NCBI GenBank assembly: GCA_016744925.1
Contig: JADGDJ010000006.1
Location: 3,412 to 52,741 of the forward strand
Direction of reading: 5' to 3'
From: Spirochaetaceae bacterium
GTDB lineage: Bacteria; Spirochaetota; Spirochaetia; DSM-2461
DNA: 49,330 bases
Part shown: positions 16,735 to 25,747 of the stretch, in pieces
Layout: each line of letters starts with the position of its first letter
Numbering within the stretch: the first letter of the stretch is position 1
Translations under genes and position numbers: made by a program
Notes under the pieces: model-generated
Database searches by the model: none
Seen by the model: the letters and a program-made list of their open reading frames with translations, nothing else
What the model was told of the DNA's origin: nothing

Positions 16735-17610
16735 TTAAGACCGCAGTGATGACCCGGTCAGCTTGAGAAACAGATCTTCCATATTGGGTTTTTTAATACT
16801 CAGACCTTCGAGATTGAGCTGAGATGAAAGCAGATCTCTCATTGTTCTGTCCAGATTATTGGTTGTGATTTCCAAAAAATCACCGGAGAGGACTCCCCCG
16901 TCGAGTTTCAGGTCGGTTCTTCCTCCATGGGGGATCTTCACCAAAGCGCCGTCGAAATGATTCTCAAGGAGTGTTTCAGGTGTATCAATTTCCAGAAGTT
17001 TCCCGTGATCCATGATAGCAATCTGATCGCAGAGAATCTCTGCTTCCTCCATATAGTGAGTCGTGAGCAGGACGGTGGTTTTCTCTGCTTTGATCCTTTT
17101 GATCAACTCCCAGAAATTTCTTCTGGCCTGAGGATCCAGTCCTGTGGTCGGCTCATCGAGGAAAATAATTTCCGGATGGGGGATTATCGCCAGCCCCAAC
17201 AGCATACGCTGTCTCTGACCTCCCGAGAGTTTGCGGTTATCTCTATCTATGATATCTGAAAGAGAACAGATCTCTATCACTTCATCCAGACTTCTCGGAT
17301 CGGGATAGAGAGACCGAAACAGCTCAAGAGTTTCTTTTACAGTGATAAATTCAGGTAATGCCGTATTCTGAAACTGTATTCCCACTTTCTTTTTAAAGTG
17401 ATTATCTATTTTTTTCCCGCGGAAGGATACTTGTCCTTCAGAAGGTGCGAGAATCCCCTCCATCATTTCGATGGTAGTTGTTTTTCCCGCTCCGTTGGGA
17501 CCGAGAAGACCAAAGCAGATTCCCTCTTCTATAGAAAAACTCAGACCGTCAACAGCTTGAACAGAACCGTAGTTTTTCTTTAAATTTTCAATTTGCATAA
17601 TTGTATTCAT
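16735..17610 (-). CDS. ABC exporter ATP-binding protein (CcmA/NatA type)
   Basis: 291 residues: one ATPase domain with Walker A GPNGAGKTT (about 36-44), Q-loop in GIQFQNTALPEF, signature LSGGQRQRM (about 137-145), Walker B IIFLDEPTTGLDP (about 157-169) and H-loop TTHYMEEAE. The C-terminal 70 residues form the DUF4162-like tail common in this exporter type. It pairs with the ABC-2 permease downstream. The start at 17610 lacks a clear ribosome binding site; a second ATG four codons later is an alternative. Confidence 0.93.
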   Translation of the reverse strand: MNTIMQIENLKKNYGSVQAVDGLSFSIEEGICFGLLGPNGAGKTTTIEMMEGILAPSEGQVSFRGKKIDNHFKKKVGIQFQNTALPEFITVKETLELFRSLYPDPRSLDEVIEICSLSDIIDRDNRKLSGGQRQRMLLGLAIIPHPEIIFLDEPTTGLDPQARRNFWELIKRIKAEKTTVLLTTHYMEEAEILCDQIAIMDHGKLLEIDTPETLLENHFDGALVKIPHGGRTDLKLDGGVLSGDFLEITTNNLDRTMRDLLSSQLNLEGLSIKKPNMEDLFLKLTGSSLRS

Positions 17611-17701
17611 AAATTAAAAAATATAGGCAACAACGGTTAAAGGCAACCAAAATGGTGAATATTAAGCGATTCTTTATATTTTATCTTGACAGGATGAGGT
17701 T

Positions 17702-17729
17702 TTGACAATAAATTAGGCTACACTATTTA
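17702..17729 (+). promoter_or_regulatory. Sigma-70 promoter of the FTR1-type gene
   Basis: TTGACA (17702-17707), a 16-bp spacer and TATTTA (17724-17729) precede the gene at 17763. A second TTGACA starts near 17687. The short palindrome ACTATTTATAGT overlaps the -10 and might bind a regulator; it is not a clear Fur box. Confidence 0.5.
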
Positions 17730-17762
17730 TAGTAGATAAAATTCATATTTTTAGGAGATCAT

Positions 17763-18617
17763 ATGTACACAGATCTATTTCCGGGCTTGGTTACAGGGTT
17801 CAGAGAGGGAATGGAAGCATTTCTTGTTATAGGAGTCATGATTGAGTACCTCAATAAAATAAAGAGAAGTGAGCTGAAAAAGAACATTCAGGTGGGGATG
17901 TTTTCAGGGATTATAGGATCTGCCATAATCGGTCTGGCATTATGGGGTCTGACAATATTGATCGGCCAATCGGGAAGTGTCGTTTCGAAATTGTGGGAAT
18001 CTCTTGCATCGCTTCTTGCTCTTACATTTCTAACAACTTTCATTTACTGGATGATGAAACACGGAAGGAATGTTGTGAGAGAAGTGCATAGTTCTATGGA
18101 TGCCAAACTATCCGCTGCAGGCCTGATGATAATGGCCGCCGTCATGGTCCTTAGAGAAGGGGTGGAAATTGCCCTATTCGCCTTTACATCTGTCAACAAG
18201 AGCTCATATATTATGGGAATATTCATAGGCTTGATAATTTCCGCAATTTTGGCATATCTCATATACAAATCGTTAGTTAGAGTAAATATCGGCCTGATTT
18301 TTAATATAACTCTGGCTTATCTCATATTGCAGGCGGGATACCTCCTCGGTTATTCCATTCATGAATTTCTCTCCGCATCAAAAGCTCTTGAGCTGATCAG
18401 TGGCGATAGTTCACTTTTCATCAAGGTCTACAATTTCCAGGACACTTTACTCGATCACAAAACGGGTATTCTCGGCGTTCCGTTGAACATTCTCGTGGGC
18501 TGGTATAGCAGACCGGAGAGAATACAACTTCTTTTACAGAGCTCCTATGTCATCACCAATTTTATCATCTGGTTCAAAATTATCGAAAATGATAAAAGGA
18601 TAAAAGCAATAGCATAA
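17763..18617 (+). CDS. FTR1/EfeU-type iron permease
   Basis: 284 residues with about seven transmembrane segments. Two REGxE motifs, REGME (14-18) in the first segment and REGVE (131-135) in the fourth, are the iron-translocating signatures of the FTR1 family. The ATG has a good AGGAG site. No EfeO- or EfeB-like partner and no P19 periplasmic protein is adjacent, so either it works alone or with partners elsewhere. Iron (ferrous or ferric) uptake across the inner membrane is the family role; other metals cannot be excluded. Monocistronic, ending at a strong stem-loop. Confidence 0.9.
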   Translation: MYTDLFPGLVTGFREGMEAFLVIGVMIEYLNKIKRSELKKNIQVGMFSGIIGSAIIGLALWGLTILIGQSGSVVSKLWESLASLLALTFLTTFIYWMMKHGRNVVREVHSSMDAKLSAAGLMIMAAVMVLREGVEIALFAFTSVNKSSYIMGIFIGLIISAILAYLIYKSLVRVNIGLIFNITLAYLILQAGYLLGYSIHEFLSASKALELISGDSSLFIKVYNFQDTLLDHKTGILGVPLNILVGWYSRPERIQLLLQSSYVITNFIIWFKIIENDKRIKAIA

Positions 18618-18620
18618 ACA

Positions 18621-18655
18621 AATAGAAGCTGCTCCATTTGGGATCAGCTTCTATT
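18621..18655. terminator. Bidirectional terminator between FTR1 and RND genes
   Basis: A perfect 11-bp inverted repeat (AATAGAAGCTG 18621-18631, CAGCTTCTATT 18645-18655, 13-nt loop) separates two convergent genes, starting 3 bp after the FTR1 stop and ending 12 bp before the RND stop. Flanking T-runs are short, but the position favours termination in both directions. Confidence 0.75.
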
Positions 18656-18667
18656 CGTACTAAAATA

Positions 18668-21600
18668 CTAAATAAGAACTTTTTCAACTTTGAGAACTTC
18701 TGATATATTTCCGCTATGGGAATCCTTTAATCTTTTCCGAGCTTCTCTTCTATCCCTGCGTCTACCACTCATTTTTTTGAAATCATCGATAATGTAGAGT
18801 GCCGAAGGCAGCATAAGCAGTGTGATCGTCGTTCCGAATAGCAGACCGAAGGCCACAGAAACTGCCATGGGGATAAGAAACTGGCCGCCTGTGCTCTTCT
18901 GAAAAATGAGAGGAGCCAGACCAATGGCTGTAGTCAGGGTCGTCATGATAATAGGCCGGAATCTCTGTATTCCCGCCTGATATATGGCTTCCTCTACTGA
19001 TAATCCATTGCGCTTGTGCAGTTTATTGTACTTATCGATGAACACAACTGAGTCGTTGACGATTATCCCCGCCAAGGCGATGCTTCCCAGAAAACTGATA
19101 AAAGAGACGGGGATTCCCACGATATAATGACCGATGATAGCTCCCATAAATCCCATAGGAATAAGAAGCATAACAAGAGAGGCCTCGGCAAATGATTTCA
19201 TCTGAAAAAGTAATATCGTGAACATGATAATAATGGCCATACCCATACTGAATACCATGGAGTTGATCATCTTACCGACCTCCTCCGACTGACCGCTGAA
19301 AGACTTGGAAACACCTTCCACCTGAGACAGAACACGGGGAATGACATTGTCGTTGAGGTCTTTCAAGACCACATTCAGATCATTTCGCGTATCGTCAAGA
19401 TTGGCGTAGACGCGAATAGACCGATAGCCGTTTTCATGACGAATTCTCTTTATCCCTCTTTCAATGGTGTAATCGGCGATCTCTTTAAAGGGGACATAGG
19501 ATCCGGAAGGTGTCACTATGAACAGAGACTCGATCTGACTGATAGAAAGACGCTCTTCAGGAGGAAACTGTACGACAATCTTTACTTCATCGCGCCCTTT
19601 CTGCAAGGTCATAACATCCTGACCGTAAAAACCCTGCCTGAGCTGGGAGGTCACATCCATCAAATTCAGCCCCAACGCTTCTCCTTTTGGTTTGAGAGTC
19701 ACAACAAATTCTTTGTCTCCCAGCGGTGTATCATCCTGAATATCCTTCACACCGTCTATGCCTTTCAATTCTTCTTTAAAAATATCGGCGGCTTTCATAA
19801 GCTGATCGTAATCGTGGCTTAAAAAACGGATTGAGATAGGATTGCCTCCGAATGCTGTTTCCCCTCCCACATTAATGCTTTCGACTTCGGGGAAAAATCC
19901 GAGATTCTCCGCCATATTGTCTGAAAATTCTTTTACCGTATACTGGCGGACTTCATTGGGGATGAGTGTGAGAAAAACACTTATATCACTACCGTTACTC
20001 CAGGAAACATAACTGATAATCCCATTGTCATAACCCTCTTCAGTCATGGCGTACTGTTCGCCAAATTTCAAAGCTCTTTCGATAACCTCATCTCTGACCC
20101 CCTCGGAGACTTCCGCTGCCATTCCCGAGGGGATCTCCAGGTTGATCATGGCATAAGGTGCTTCAATCTCGGGGAAGAACGTCGCTTTAACATGATTCCC
20201 CATAAAAGCACCTGCCAGGACAAGAATTACCGATAACATAAAAGACATAACAGCCCATCTGTATTTCATACAGAATTTCAGAAAGGGACCGTAAATATTA
20301 TCGATAAAGTGCATTATTCCATTGTTCAGTTTTTTTCTGAAATAGTTCTGTTTCTGATCAAGCGATAGAGATTTTGAATGAGCCAGATGCACGGGAAGTA
20401 TAATTGCCGCTTCTATGAGAGAAAAGAAGAGACAAACGACTACAACAGTACCAATCTGCCACACATAGTTCCCCATTTCTCCATACATAAAGAAATAAGG
20501 GGTAAAAGCTACCATGGTGGTAATAATAGAGACGAAAACAGGCTGAATCACATCCATTGTGCCTTCTATAGCCGCCTGCTTAGGGGTTTTCCCCCCTTTT
20601 TCCCACTGATAAAATATACTTTCGCCAATAACGATACCGTCATCCACCAGGATTCCAATGACCATAATCATACCGAAGAGCGACATTTCGTTGATTGTAA
20701 TTCCCATAATCCACTGAACAAAAAGCAACCCCGCAAAGGAGATGGGTATACCGAGAGCCACCCAAAGGGAAAGACGCACACTGAGAAAAATACCAAGAAT
20801 AAAGACAACGAGCAGCAAACCGATCAGACCGTTTCTAGTAAGTGTTCCCAGTCTGGCTTCTATCTCATCCACGTCTCTGATAAAAGGCTCAAAATTCACC
20901 AGCCCTTCATATTTTTGATTATATTCTTCCAGCTTGGCATCGATAATTTCGGCAATTTTTATAACATCTTCGTTATTGTTGTACATGACATTCAACCCGA
21001 TGGCCTTTTTGCCGTTAACCTCGGTAAAAAAAATATTTTCCGGCATCTTTTCCCTTATAGTACAGACCTGTTTCAAAAGTAAAGTTGTCCCGTCAATTGA
21101 TGAAGAAAGAGGGATATTACCGATCCCCTCAGCTTCATACTGCTTACTGTACGTTCGAATCAAAATTCTCTCTTTTTCCGTTACAATGGCCCCGGAAGAA
21201 ATATTCAAATTGGCACTGCTGATAGCTCCTGAAATATCGCTTATGGTCAAACCGTATTGCTTGAGGGAATCAGGAGAGACCTCTACATATATATACTGTG
21301 AAGGGAGGCCCCAATTGTTTATCTGTGATATTTCCCCAGAGCGGAGAAGATCGTCTTCAAATTCCTGAACAACATTTTTTAAAGCCCCCAGATCTTCGGG
21401 ACCGTATATTGTTATGAGCATGGCTCTGTTCCAAGCTGTTTCCTGGTAGATGACCGGTTGTTCCGCTCCGCTTGGGTAATTTCCAATGGAGTTGACTATA
21501 TTGCGAACCTTATCGATGGATTTAGACATAGACTGAGATGAGGATATAATCAAAAAAATATTTCCGAATCCATCCATAGAAGAAGAATAAATACTTTCCA

Positions 21601-21832
21601 CTCCTTCCATGCCTTTCAGATTCTCTTCTATTTTCGTAATCAAACCCTCTTCGACTTCCAGCGCTGATGCTCCGGGAAAGGAAATGTCTATATTGATGTA
21701 ATCAAGCTCCATCTTGGGCCAGATCCTCATTTTCATGTTGTAAAGACCGAAAACTCCCAGCAGAAGGATGACCAGCATAACCCAGTTGGCTAACATGGCG
21801 TTTTCAACAAAGTAATTAAGAATCCTCTTCAT
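18668..21832 (-). CDS. RND-family efflux transporter (AcrB/HAE type)
   Basis: 1054 residues, the normal length for the inner-membrane pump of a tripartite efflux system. An N-terminal transmembrane helix (about 14-33) is followed by the large periplasmic domain with GASALEVEEG (about 54-63), then a helix bundle with the proton-relay motif GILVDDGIVIGES near residue 397. The second half repeats the layout, with GIIVNDSVVFID near residue 955. It overlaps the HlyD-type gene by 17 bp. Outer-membrane TolC is not encoded here. Substrate unknown. Likely transcribed from the sigma-54 promoter at 23045-23060. Confidence 0.95.
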   Translation of the reverse strand: MKRILNYFVENAMLANWVMLVILLLGVFGLYNMKMRIWPKMELDYINIDISFPGASALEVEEGLITKIEENLKGMEGVESIYSSSMDGFGNIFLIISSSQSMSKSIDKVRNIVNSIGNYPSGAEQPVIYQETAWNRAMLITIYGPEDLGALKNVVQEFEDDLLRSGEISQINNWGLPSQYIYVEVSPDSLKQYGLTISDISGAISSANLNISSGAIVTEKERILIRTYSKQYEAEGIGNIPLSSSIDGTTLLLKQVCTIREKMPENIFFTEVNGKKAIGLNVMYNNNEDVIKIAEIIDAKLEEYNQKYEGLVNFEPFIRDVDEIEARLGTLTRNGLIGLLLVVFILGIFLSVRLSLWVALGIPISFAGLLFVQWIMGITINEMSLFGMIMVIGILVDDGIVIGESIFYQWEKGGKTPKQAAIEGTMDVIQPVFVSIITTMVAFTPYFFMYGEMGNYVWQIGTVVVVCLFFSLIEAAIILPVHLAHSKSLSLDQKQNYFRKKLNNGIMHFIDNIYGPFLKFCMKYRWAVMSFMLSVILVLAGAFMGNHVKATFFPEIEAPYAMINLEIPSGMAAEVSEGVRDEVIERALKFGEQYAMTEEGYDNGIISYVSWSNGSDISVFLTLIPNEVRQYTVKEFSDNMAENLGFFPEVESINVGGETAFGGNPISIRFLSHDYDQLMKAADIFKEELKGIDGVKDIQDDTPLGDKEFVVTLKPKGEALGLNLMDVTSQLRQGFYGQDVMTLQKGRDEVKIVVQFPPEERLSISQIESLFIVTPSGSYVPFKEIADYTIERGIKRIRHENGYRSIRVYANLDDTRNDLNVVLKDLNDNVIPRVLSQVEGVSKSFSGQSEEVGKMINSMVFSMGMAIIIMFTILLFQMKSFAEASLVMLLIPMGFMGAIIGHYIVGIPVSFISFLGSIALAGIIVNDSVVFIDKYNKLHKRNGLSVEEAIYQAGIQRFRPIIMTTLTTAIGLAPLIFQKSTGGQFLIPMAVSVAFGLLFGTTITLLMLPSALYIIDDFKKMSGRRRDRREARKRLKDSHSGNISEVLKVEKVLI

Positions 21833-23006
21833 TGGTGTCTCCCGTTACCAGCTCGTCATCTGCCAGACTGGATAATTTCATACCTAAAAGAGGTTTCTGA
21901 AGTATTGTTGTGATTATTTCCGTATCAGGGGGCAATGTATTCTCCATATAAACAGTGTCATTGGAGACAGCTCTTATAGAAATATTTTCCCTGCTGAGAA
22001 GTTTGTCCTTATAGGTATAAACAAAGCTGTTATCAATTACCGCATAACGGGGTACTGCTGCCGTATTGGTGAGAACCATGGCTGCAATGGAGATATCGAC
22101 ATAATTCCCCGGAGCAAACCTTGAATCAAGATCTGGATTGGTAAACTCGATGTATACATTCATCATCTGTGAAAATCGGTCCATCTGTATATCTTTGCTG
22201 ATAAGATTACCCTTTAATTCTATTGCATTTCCAATGGAGGTGGATATGGTGACTTCCGGTCTAACCGTAACATCAATCTTACTCAATTCATCCACAGTTA
22301 GAGGTACGGAGACTTTGAGATTTTCCGCATCGACAAGAGTAAATAGGGGCTGACCGGCACTGATAAAACTATTTTCCAAAATACTGCTTCCCGAAATATA
22401 TCCGTCAAACGGAGCTATAATGTTGTGCTGCTCCAGTTGGATTTCTGCATTTTTTACATTGTAATAGGCTGAGTAAATGCCGAAGGTACTAATGAGTAGT
22501 TTCTCCCGCGAGCTGGAAACTTCGGGAATAGCTCTTGTGTCAGAAATTGAAAAATTGAGGGAATTGAGATAGCTATTCCACTTGCCATACAAACCGTCTG
22601 TTCCGGTTTTAAACTGAGGAACGATAGACGCTACTGCTTTGATAAGTTCTGCACGGGCAAGGTTCAGCGTATTTTCCGCCTGTCGTGAATCAATTTTTAA
22701 AAGCAATTCTCCTTTTGAAACTGCTGTTCCGCTTTGAAGATCTTTAAAGGAATAGGTGACTTTTCCCGAAACAGTTCCATAAATCTCAATGGATCCGGAT
22801 GATTCAACCATACCATTCCCATCGACGATATAGGGAATGTCTTTAAACTGAGGAATAAAAGTCTCTACTTTCCTGAGGGGAGGTTCAACCTCTCTCTTAT
22901 TTGCCTCTGCTTTGGAAGAGGAGAGAAGAAACATAGCTCCCAGTCCCACTCCAAGAATGGCAATGGCCGCTCCGGCTTTTAACAATACGCTGCGCGAAAT
23001 TTTCAT
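21816..23006 (-). CDS. Efflux periplasmic adaptor (HlyD/AcrA-type membrane fusion protein)
   Basis: 396 residues. A single N-terminal membrane anchor (about 9-30) without lipobox cysteine is followed by a biotinyl-lipoyl half-motif (GTVSGKVTYSF, about 77-87), a helical hairpin region (about 105-185), the second lipoyl half (NIIAPFDGYISG, about 195-206), a beta-barrel (about 215-310) and a short membrane-proximal domain. It links the RND pump to an outer-membrane channel. It is the first gene of the operon, with a GGGGAT ribosome binding site and a predicted leader of about 28 nt. Confidence 0.93.
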   Translation of the reverse strand: MKISRSVLLKAGAAIAILGVGLGAMFLLSSSKAEANKREVEPPLRKVETFIPQFKDIPYIVDGNGMVESSGSIEIYGTVSGKVTYSFKDLQSGTAVSKGELLLKIDSRQAENTLNLARAELIKAVASIVPQFKTGTDGLYGKWNSYLNSLNFSISDTRAIPEVSSSREKLLISTFGIYSAYYNVKNAEIQLEQHNIIAPFDGYISGSSILENSFISAGQPLFTLVDAENLKVSVPLTVDELSKIDVTVRPEVTISTSIGNAIELKGNLISKDIQMDRFSQMMNVYIEFTNPDLDSRFAPGNYVDISIAAMVLTNTAAVPRYAVIDNSFVYTYKDKLLSRENISIRAVSNDTVYMENTLPPDTEIITTILQKPLLGMKLSSLADDELVTGDTNEEDS

Positions 23007-23033
23007 ATTTTATCCCCTAATTTTTTTCTCACT

Positions 23034-23076
23034 GGTTAATTATAAGCAATTTTTGTGCCACGAGATATAATTAACC
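23034..23076. repeat. 11-bp inverted repeat framing the RND-operon promoter
   Basis: GGTTAATTATA (23034-23044) and its exact complement-inverse TATAATTAACC (23066-23076) are separated by 21 bp that contain the whole sigma-54 promoter. The arms cover about -10 to +1 and about -30 to -40 relative to the predicted start. Centre-to-centre distance is 32 bp, about three helical turns, so a dimeric or tetrameric regulator could bind both arms on one face of the DNA. Confidence 0.7.
23045..23060 (-). promoter_or_regulatory. Sigma-54 promoter of the HlyD-RND operon
   Basis: On the minus strand 23060 to 23045 reads TGGCAC, five A residues, TTGCT, an exact match to the -24/-12 consensus including GG (23059-23058) and GC (23047-23046). 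The predicted start is near 23034. Farther upstream (23077-23261) two symmetric elements, CACCT/AGGTG (23112-23127) and AACAGA-T-TCTGTT (23157-23169), are candidate activator sites about 80-135 bp from the start. Confidence 0.85.
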
Positions 23077-23261
23077 TCAGATCGGGTTTATCCGTGAACA
23101 ATGGTAAATATCACCTGAGTAAAGGTGTTATTCACTTTAGATTTAACACATTATCCAACAGATTCTGTTACTATTAATATCTATTATCAGGCATTTTATT
23201 AAAAAAGGTTGATTTGAAATTACAATCTCTGATAAATTCTCATTTCAATAAGGAGTAATCG

Positions 23262-23618
23262 ATGAACAAAGGCGAAAGTTTTTTAAATAAAGTAAGAGAA
23301 ATTACAATGACTCATCTCAATATGGTGGCTCAGGAAACAGGATCTCTGTTTAAAAAATCTCTTCCTGAACGAGTCAACAGCGCTAAATTGTACTCTTTTC
23401 TTCAGGACAATTATGAGATGAATGAAGTGCAGCAAATATCCGCCTGTTATGTACGATTGTTCAACAGAGATTATGATGACGGGCAGTTTTTCTTTACAGA
23501 AATGGAATTTGAAGGGATGAAAAGACTTCTTGTATTTCTCAGATCTGATCTTCCTGCAGAAGATGTGAAGTATATTGGCGATCTAATAAAAATTCTAGAT
23601 AAGGGTTCTGCAAAATAA
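23262..23618 (+). CDS. Small protein of unknown function (118 aa)
   Basis: I do not recognise this protein. It has a good ribosome binding site (AAGGAG) and normal codon use for the window. It is soluble, rich in helix-forming and charged residues, with no signal peptide or membrane segment, and is predicted mostly helical. A central segment, FFFTEMEFEGMKRLLVFL (about 71-88), is the most hydrophobic part and probably a packing core. It is divergent from the RND efflux operon and 62 bp upstream of the MocR-type gene on the same strand. The divergent position next to a sigma-54 efflux promoter is suggestive but proves nothing. Confidence 0.7.
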   Translation: MNKGESFLNKVREITMTHLNMVAQETGSLFKKSLPERVNSAKLYSFLQDNYEMNEVQQISACYVRLFNRDYDDGQFFFTEMEFEGMKRLLVFLRSDLPAEDVKYIGDLIKILDKGSAK

Positions 23619-23680
23619 TTACCATATTGGACTGCTCTAATTATTCATAATTGGTCGTTGCGCGCCAGCCGATTTAAGAT

Positions 23681-25135
23681 ATGATGAGAGATATGTTGAA
23701 TCTTTCCATAAACAGAGATAACAAAATTCCTCTCTATAAGCAGATCCGCGATCAGATTATAAATCTGGTTACAAAGGGGATATTGAAAAAGGGACACCTT
23801 CTCCCTTCAACAAGAGATCTGGCACAATCTCTGGAAGTCAACAGAACCACTGTGTATAAAGCCTATAGAGAGTTGTGGTCTCTCGGTTATACAGAAAGCC
23901 GACCGGGATCATACTCGATTGTACGGGATAGAAAAGAAATAAACAGATCAACCAATTCCGTTTCCGTTTCAATCGATTGGAACCGGCTTATACCCCTCAA
24001 TGACGTTCCCTTTAAATCTGCACCGGAACCGGTAAAAGAGATGTTTGATTTCCGGACCTTTTCTCCAGCCAGCATAGATGAAGCCGTCGATAAATTTCGC
24101 AAATGCCTCAACGATGTCCTAAAAGAGAGAGGTTCACAACTGCTTCAGTACGGTGACTCCTACGGATATAAACCCTTAAGAGAGTATATCTCTCAGATGA
24201 TGAATGAAAATAAAATTACTACGGACCTGGACAGAATTCTCATTACAGACGGTGCCCAGAGAGCACTGGATCTCATATGCAAATTATTCGGAAAACCGGG
24301 ATGGACTGTCATCACGGCGGATCCGACCTATTCGGAAGCACTCTCCCTCTTCCGATTCTATGGAGCGAAAATACTCTCTGTTCCCATCACTCCCGATGGT
24401 ATGGATATAGGAGTGCTGAAAGAGATTCTCCAGGATTATCCCGTTTCATTTGTCTACACCATGCCCAATTATCAGAACCCGACGGGAATCTCCTCAACGC
24501 AGCAGAACAGAGAGCAATTACTTGAAAGCTGTGAAGATGCGGGGGTACCCATTATCGAGGATGGTTTCTCAGAAGATATGAGGGGAACCATACTTCCCAT
24601 AAAATCTATGGATAAAAATGGAATCGTACTCTATATAGGAACCTTCTCCAAAGTACTCTTTCCGGGAATAAGAACGGGATGGATCAATGGCGACGCTTTG
24701 ATAATAAAAAAATTGACCGCATTGCAGTATATGAGCAGTGTTTCGGGAAACCAGCTTATGCAGGCTGCTCTCGATAGATTCTGTCACCTGGGTTATTACG
24801 ATCTCCACCTGAAGCGGATCCACAATCTCTTCAAAAAAAGGATGGAGAAAACTATGAATGTTCTCTCTTCTTTTTTTCCTGTAAAAAGCGGTGAATACAC
24901 CTGTCCTGCCGGTGGTTTTTATATATGGTTCAGATTCAACCCCTCTTTTTCCAGTGAAGAACAACTGATAAAAAAGCTAAAAGAAAAGGGAATTCTAATT
25001 ACCGGAGGGAGTATCTTCTCTACAGGTGATTCGGGGGTGAATCTCCGCATGTCCATTGCCCATGTTCCCGACAACAGGCTGGAAGAGGGGCTTATAATAT
25101 TTTGTTCTACCCTTAAAGAACTTTTAAAAGGATAA
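23681..25135 (+). CDS. MocR/PdxR-type regulator (GntR HTH fused to class I aminotransferase domain)
   Basis: 484 residues. Residues 5-75 are a GntR winged helix (YKQIRDQIINLV, then LPSTRDLAQSLEVNRTTVYKAY). Residues about 110-480 are a fold-type I aminotransferase domain with the NYQNPTG segment, DGFSEDM, and the PLP lysine Lys324 in GTFSKVLFPG, followed by RTGWI. MocR proteins use PLP as a ligand or cofactor to control vitamin B6, GABA or amine genes; a double role as aminotransferase is possible. Start uncertain: three in-frame ATGs lie within 15 bp and none has a good ribosome binding site; the first is given. It is translationally close (3 bp) to the membrane protein downstream. Confidence 0.92.
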   Translation: MMRDMLNLSINRDNKIPLYKQIRDQIINLVTKGILKKGHLLPSTRDLAQSLEVNRTTVYKAYRELWSLGYTESRPGSYSIVRDRKEINRSTNSVSVSIDWNRLIPLNDVPFKSAPEPVKEMFDFRTFSPASIDEAVDKFRKCLNDVLKERGSQLLQYGDSYGYKPLREYISQMMNENKITTDLDRILITDGAQRALDLICKLFGKPGWTVITADPTYSEALSLFRFYGAKILSVPITPDGMDIGVLKEILQDYPVSFVYTMPNYQNPTGISSTQQNREQLLESCEDAGVPIIEDGFSEDMRGTILPIKSMDKNGIVLYIGTFSKVLFPGIRTGWINGDALIIKKLTALQYMSSVSGNQLMQAALDRFCHLGYYDLHLKRIHNLFKKRMEKTMNVLSSFFPVKSGEYTCPAGGFYIWFRFNPSFSSEEQLIKKLKEKGILITGGSIFSTGDSGVNLRMSIAHVPDNRLEEGLIIFCSTLKELLKG

Positions 25136-25138
25136 ATT

Positions 25139-25747
25139 ATGGAAAAAATATCATTTTACCTGGTAATTGTGATCAATATAATTATTTCTCTGCACTACTG
25201 TTATCTGACCATAAGAAAAAAGACATCCCCCTCTCTGGCTATGTGGATATTTTTTTCAATTGCCATTGTGGGTTCTCTGTGCAGTTATGTGCTGGAGAGT
25301 GATTACAACCCTCTCGACAATATACTTAACACATCGGATATAATCCTCTGCTCTTCTATCACCTTCACGATCCTGTTCTTCGGTAAGAAAAACTCTCGTT
25401 TTAACAAATTCGATCTCGCTTGCCTGGGGGGAGTTTCTTTGATCCTATTGTTCTGGTTCTTCTCAAAAGCACATTTTTTAACCAATATTTCTCTGCAAGT
25501 GATCCAGGCGATTGCCTATCTCCCAGTAATCAACCGCATGTGGAAAGCGGGAGAGAACACAGAATCCTTTTTCACATGGATTTTACTTCTGACAGTTTCG
25601 GTTATCTCACTATTTACTGCAAATGGTATACTGGGGATCCTCTATTCATTGAGAGCGACTTTCAGTGTCGCTATTCTTTTATTTCTAATGATTCGAATTG
25701 AACTAAAAAAAAGACCGGGAAAACCCGGTCTCTCCATTGTAGCTTAA
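25139..25747 (+). CDS. Small integral membrane protein, PQ-loop-like
   Basis: 202 residues with six or seven hydrophobic segments. Two related stretches, [19 protein letters not shown] (about 20-38) and [19 protein letters not shown] (about 126-144), recall the PQ-loop/SemiSWEET repeat (helix, short basic loop, Ser-rich turn, aromatic helix), but the PQ dipeptide is missing. It starts 3 bp after the MocR-type gene and is surely in the same operon, so it may carry a metabolite related to that regulator (vitamin B6, amine or amino acid). Function unproven. Its last 13 codons are formed by the peroxiredoxin terminator hairpin on the other strand. Confidence 0.8.
   Translation: MEKISFYLVIVINIIISLHYCYLTIRKKTSPSLAMWIFFSIAIVGSLCSYVLESDYNPLDNILNTSDIILCSSITFTILFFGKKNSRFNKFDLACLGGVSLILLFWFFSKAHFLTNISLQVIQAIAYLPVINRMWKAGENTESFFTWILLLTVSVISLFTANGILGILYSLRATFSVAILLFLMIRIELKKRPGKPGLSIVA
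25712..25731 (-). terminator. Rho-independent terminator of the peroxiredoxin gene
   Basis: A perfect 8-bp GC-rich inverted repeat (AGACCGGG, AAAA loop, CCCGGTCT) is followed on the minus strand by a run of T residues (complement of the A-run 25705-25711). It is a textbook terminator for the gene ending at 25744, and it lies wholly within the coding sequence of the convergent membrane-protein gene. Confidence 0.85.

Noticed and set aside
17646-17670. GG-N10-GC pattern before the FTR1 gene
   Set aside because: Only the invariant dinucleotides match; a good sigma-70 promoter lies closer to the gene.
20378-21082. 234-residue plus-strand frame inside the RND gene
   Set aside because: Antisense to a well-supported RND transporter; histidine- and asparagine-rich composition typical of a shadow frame.
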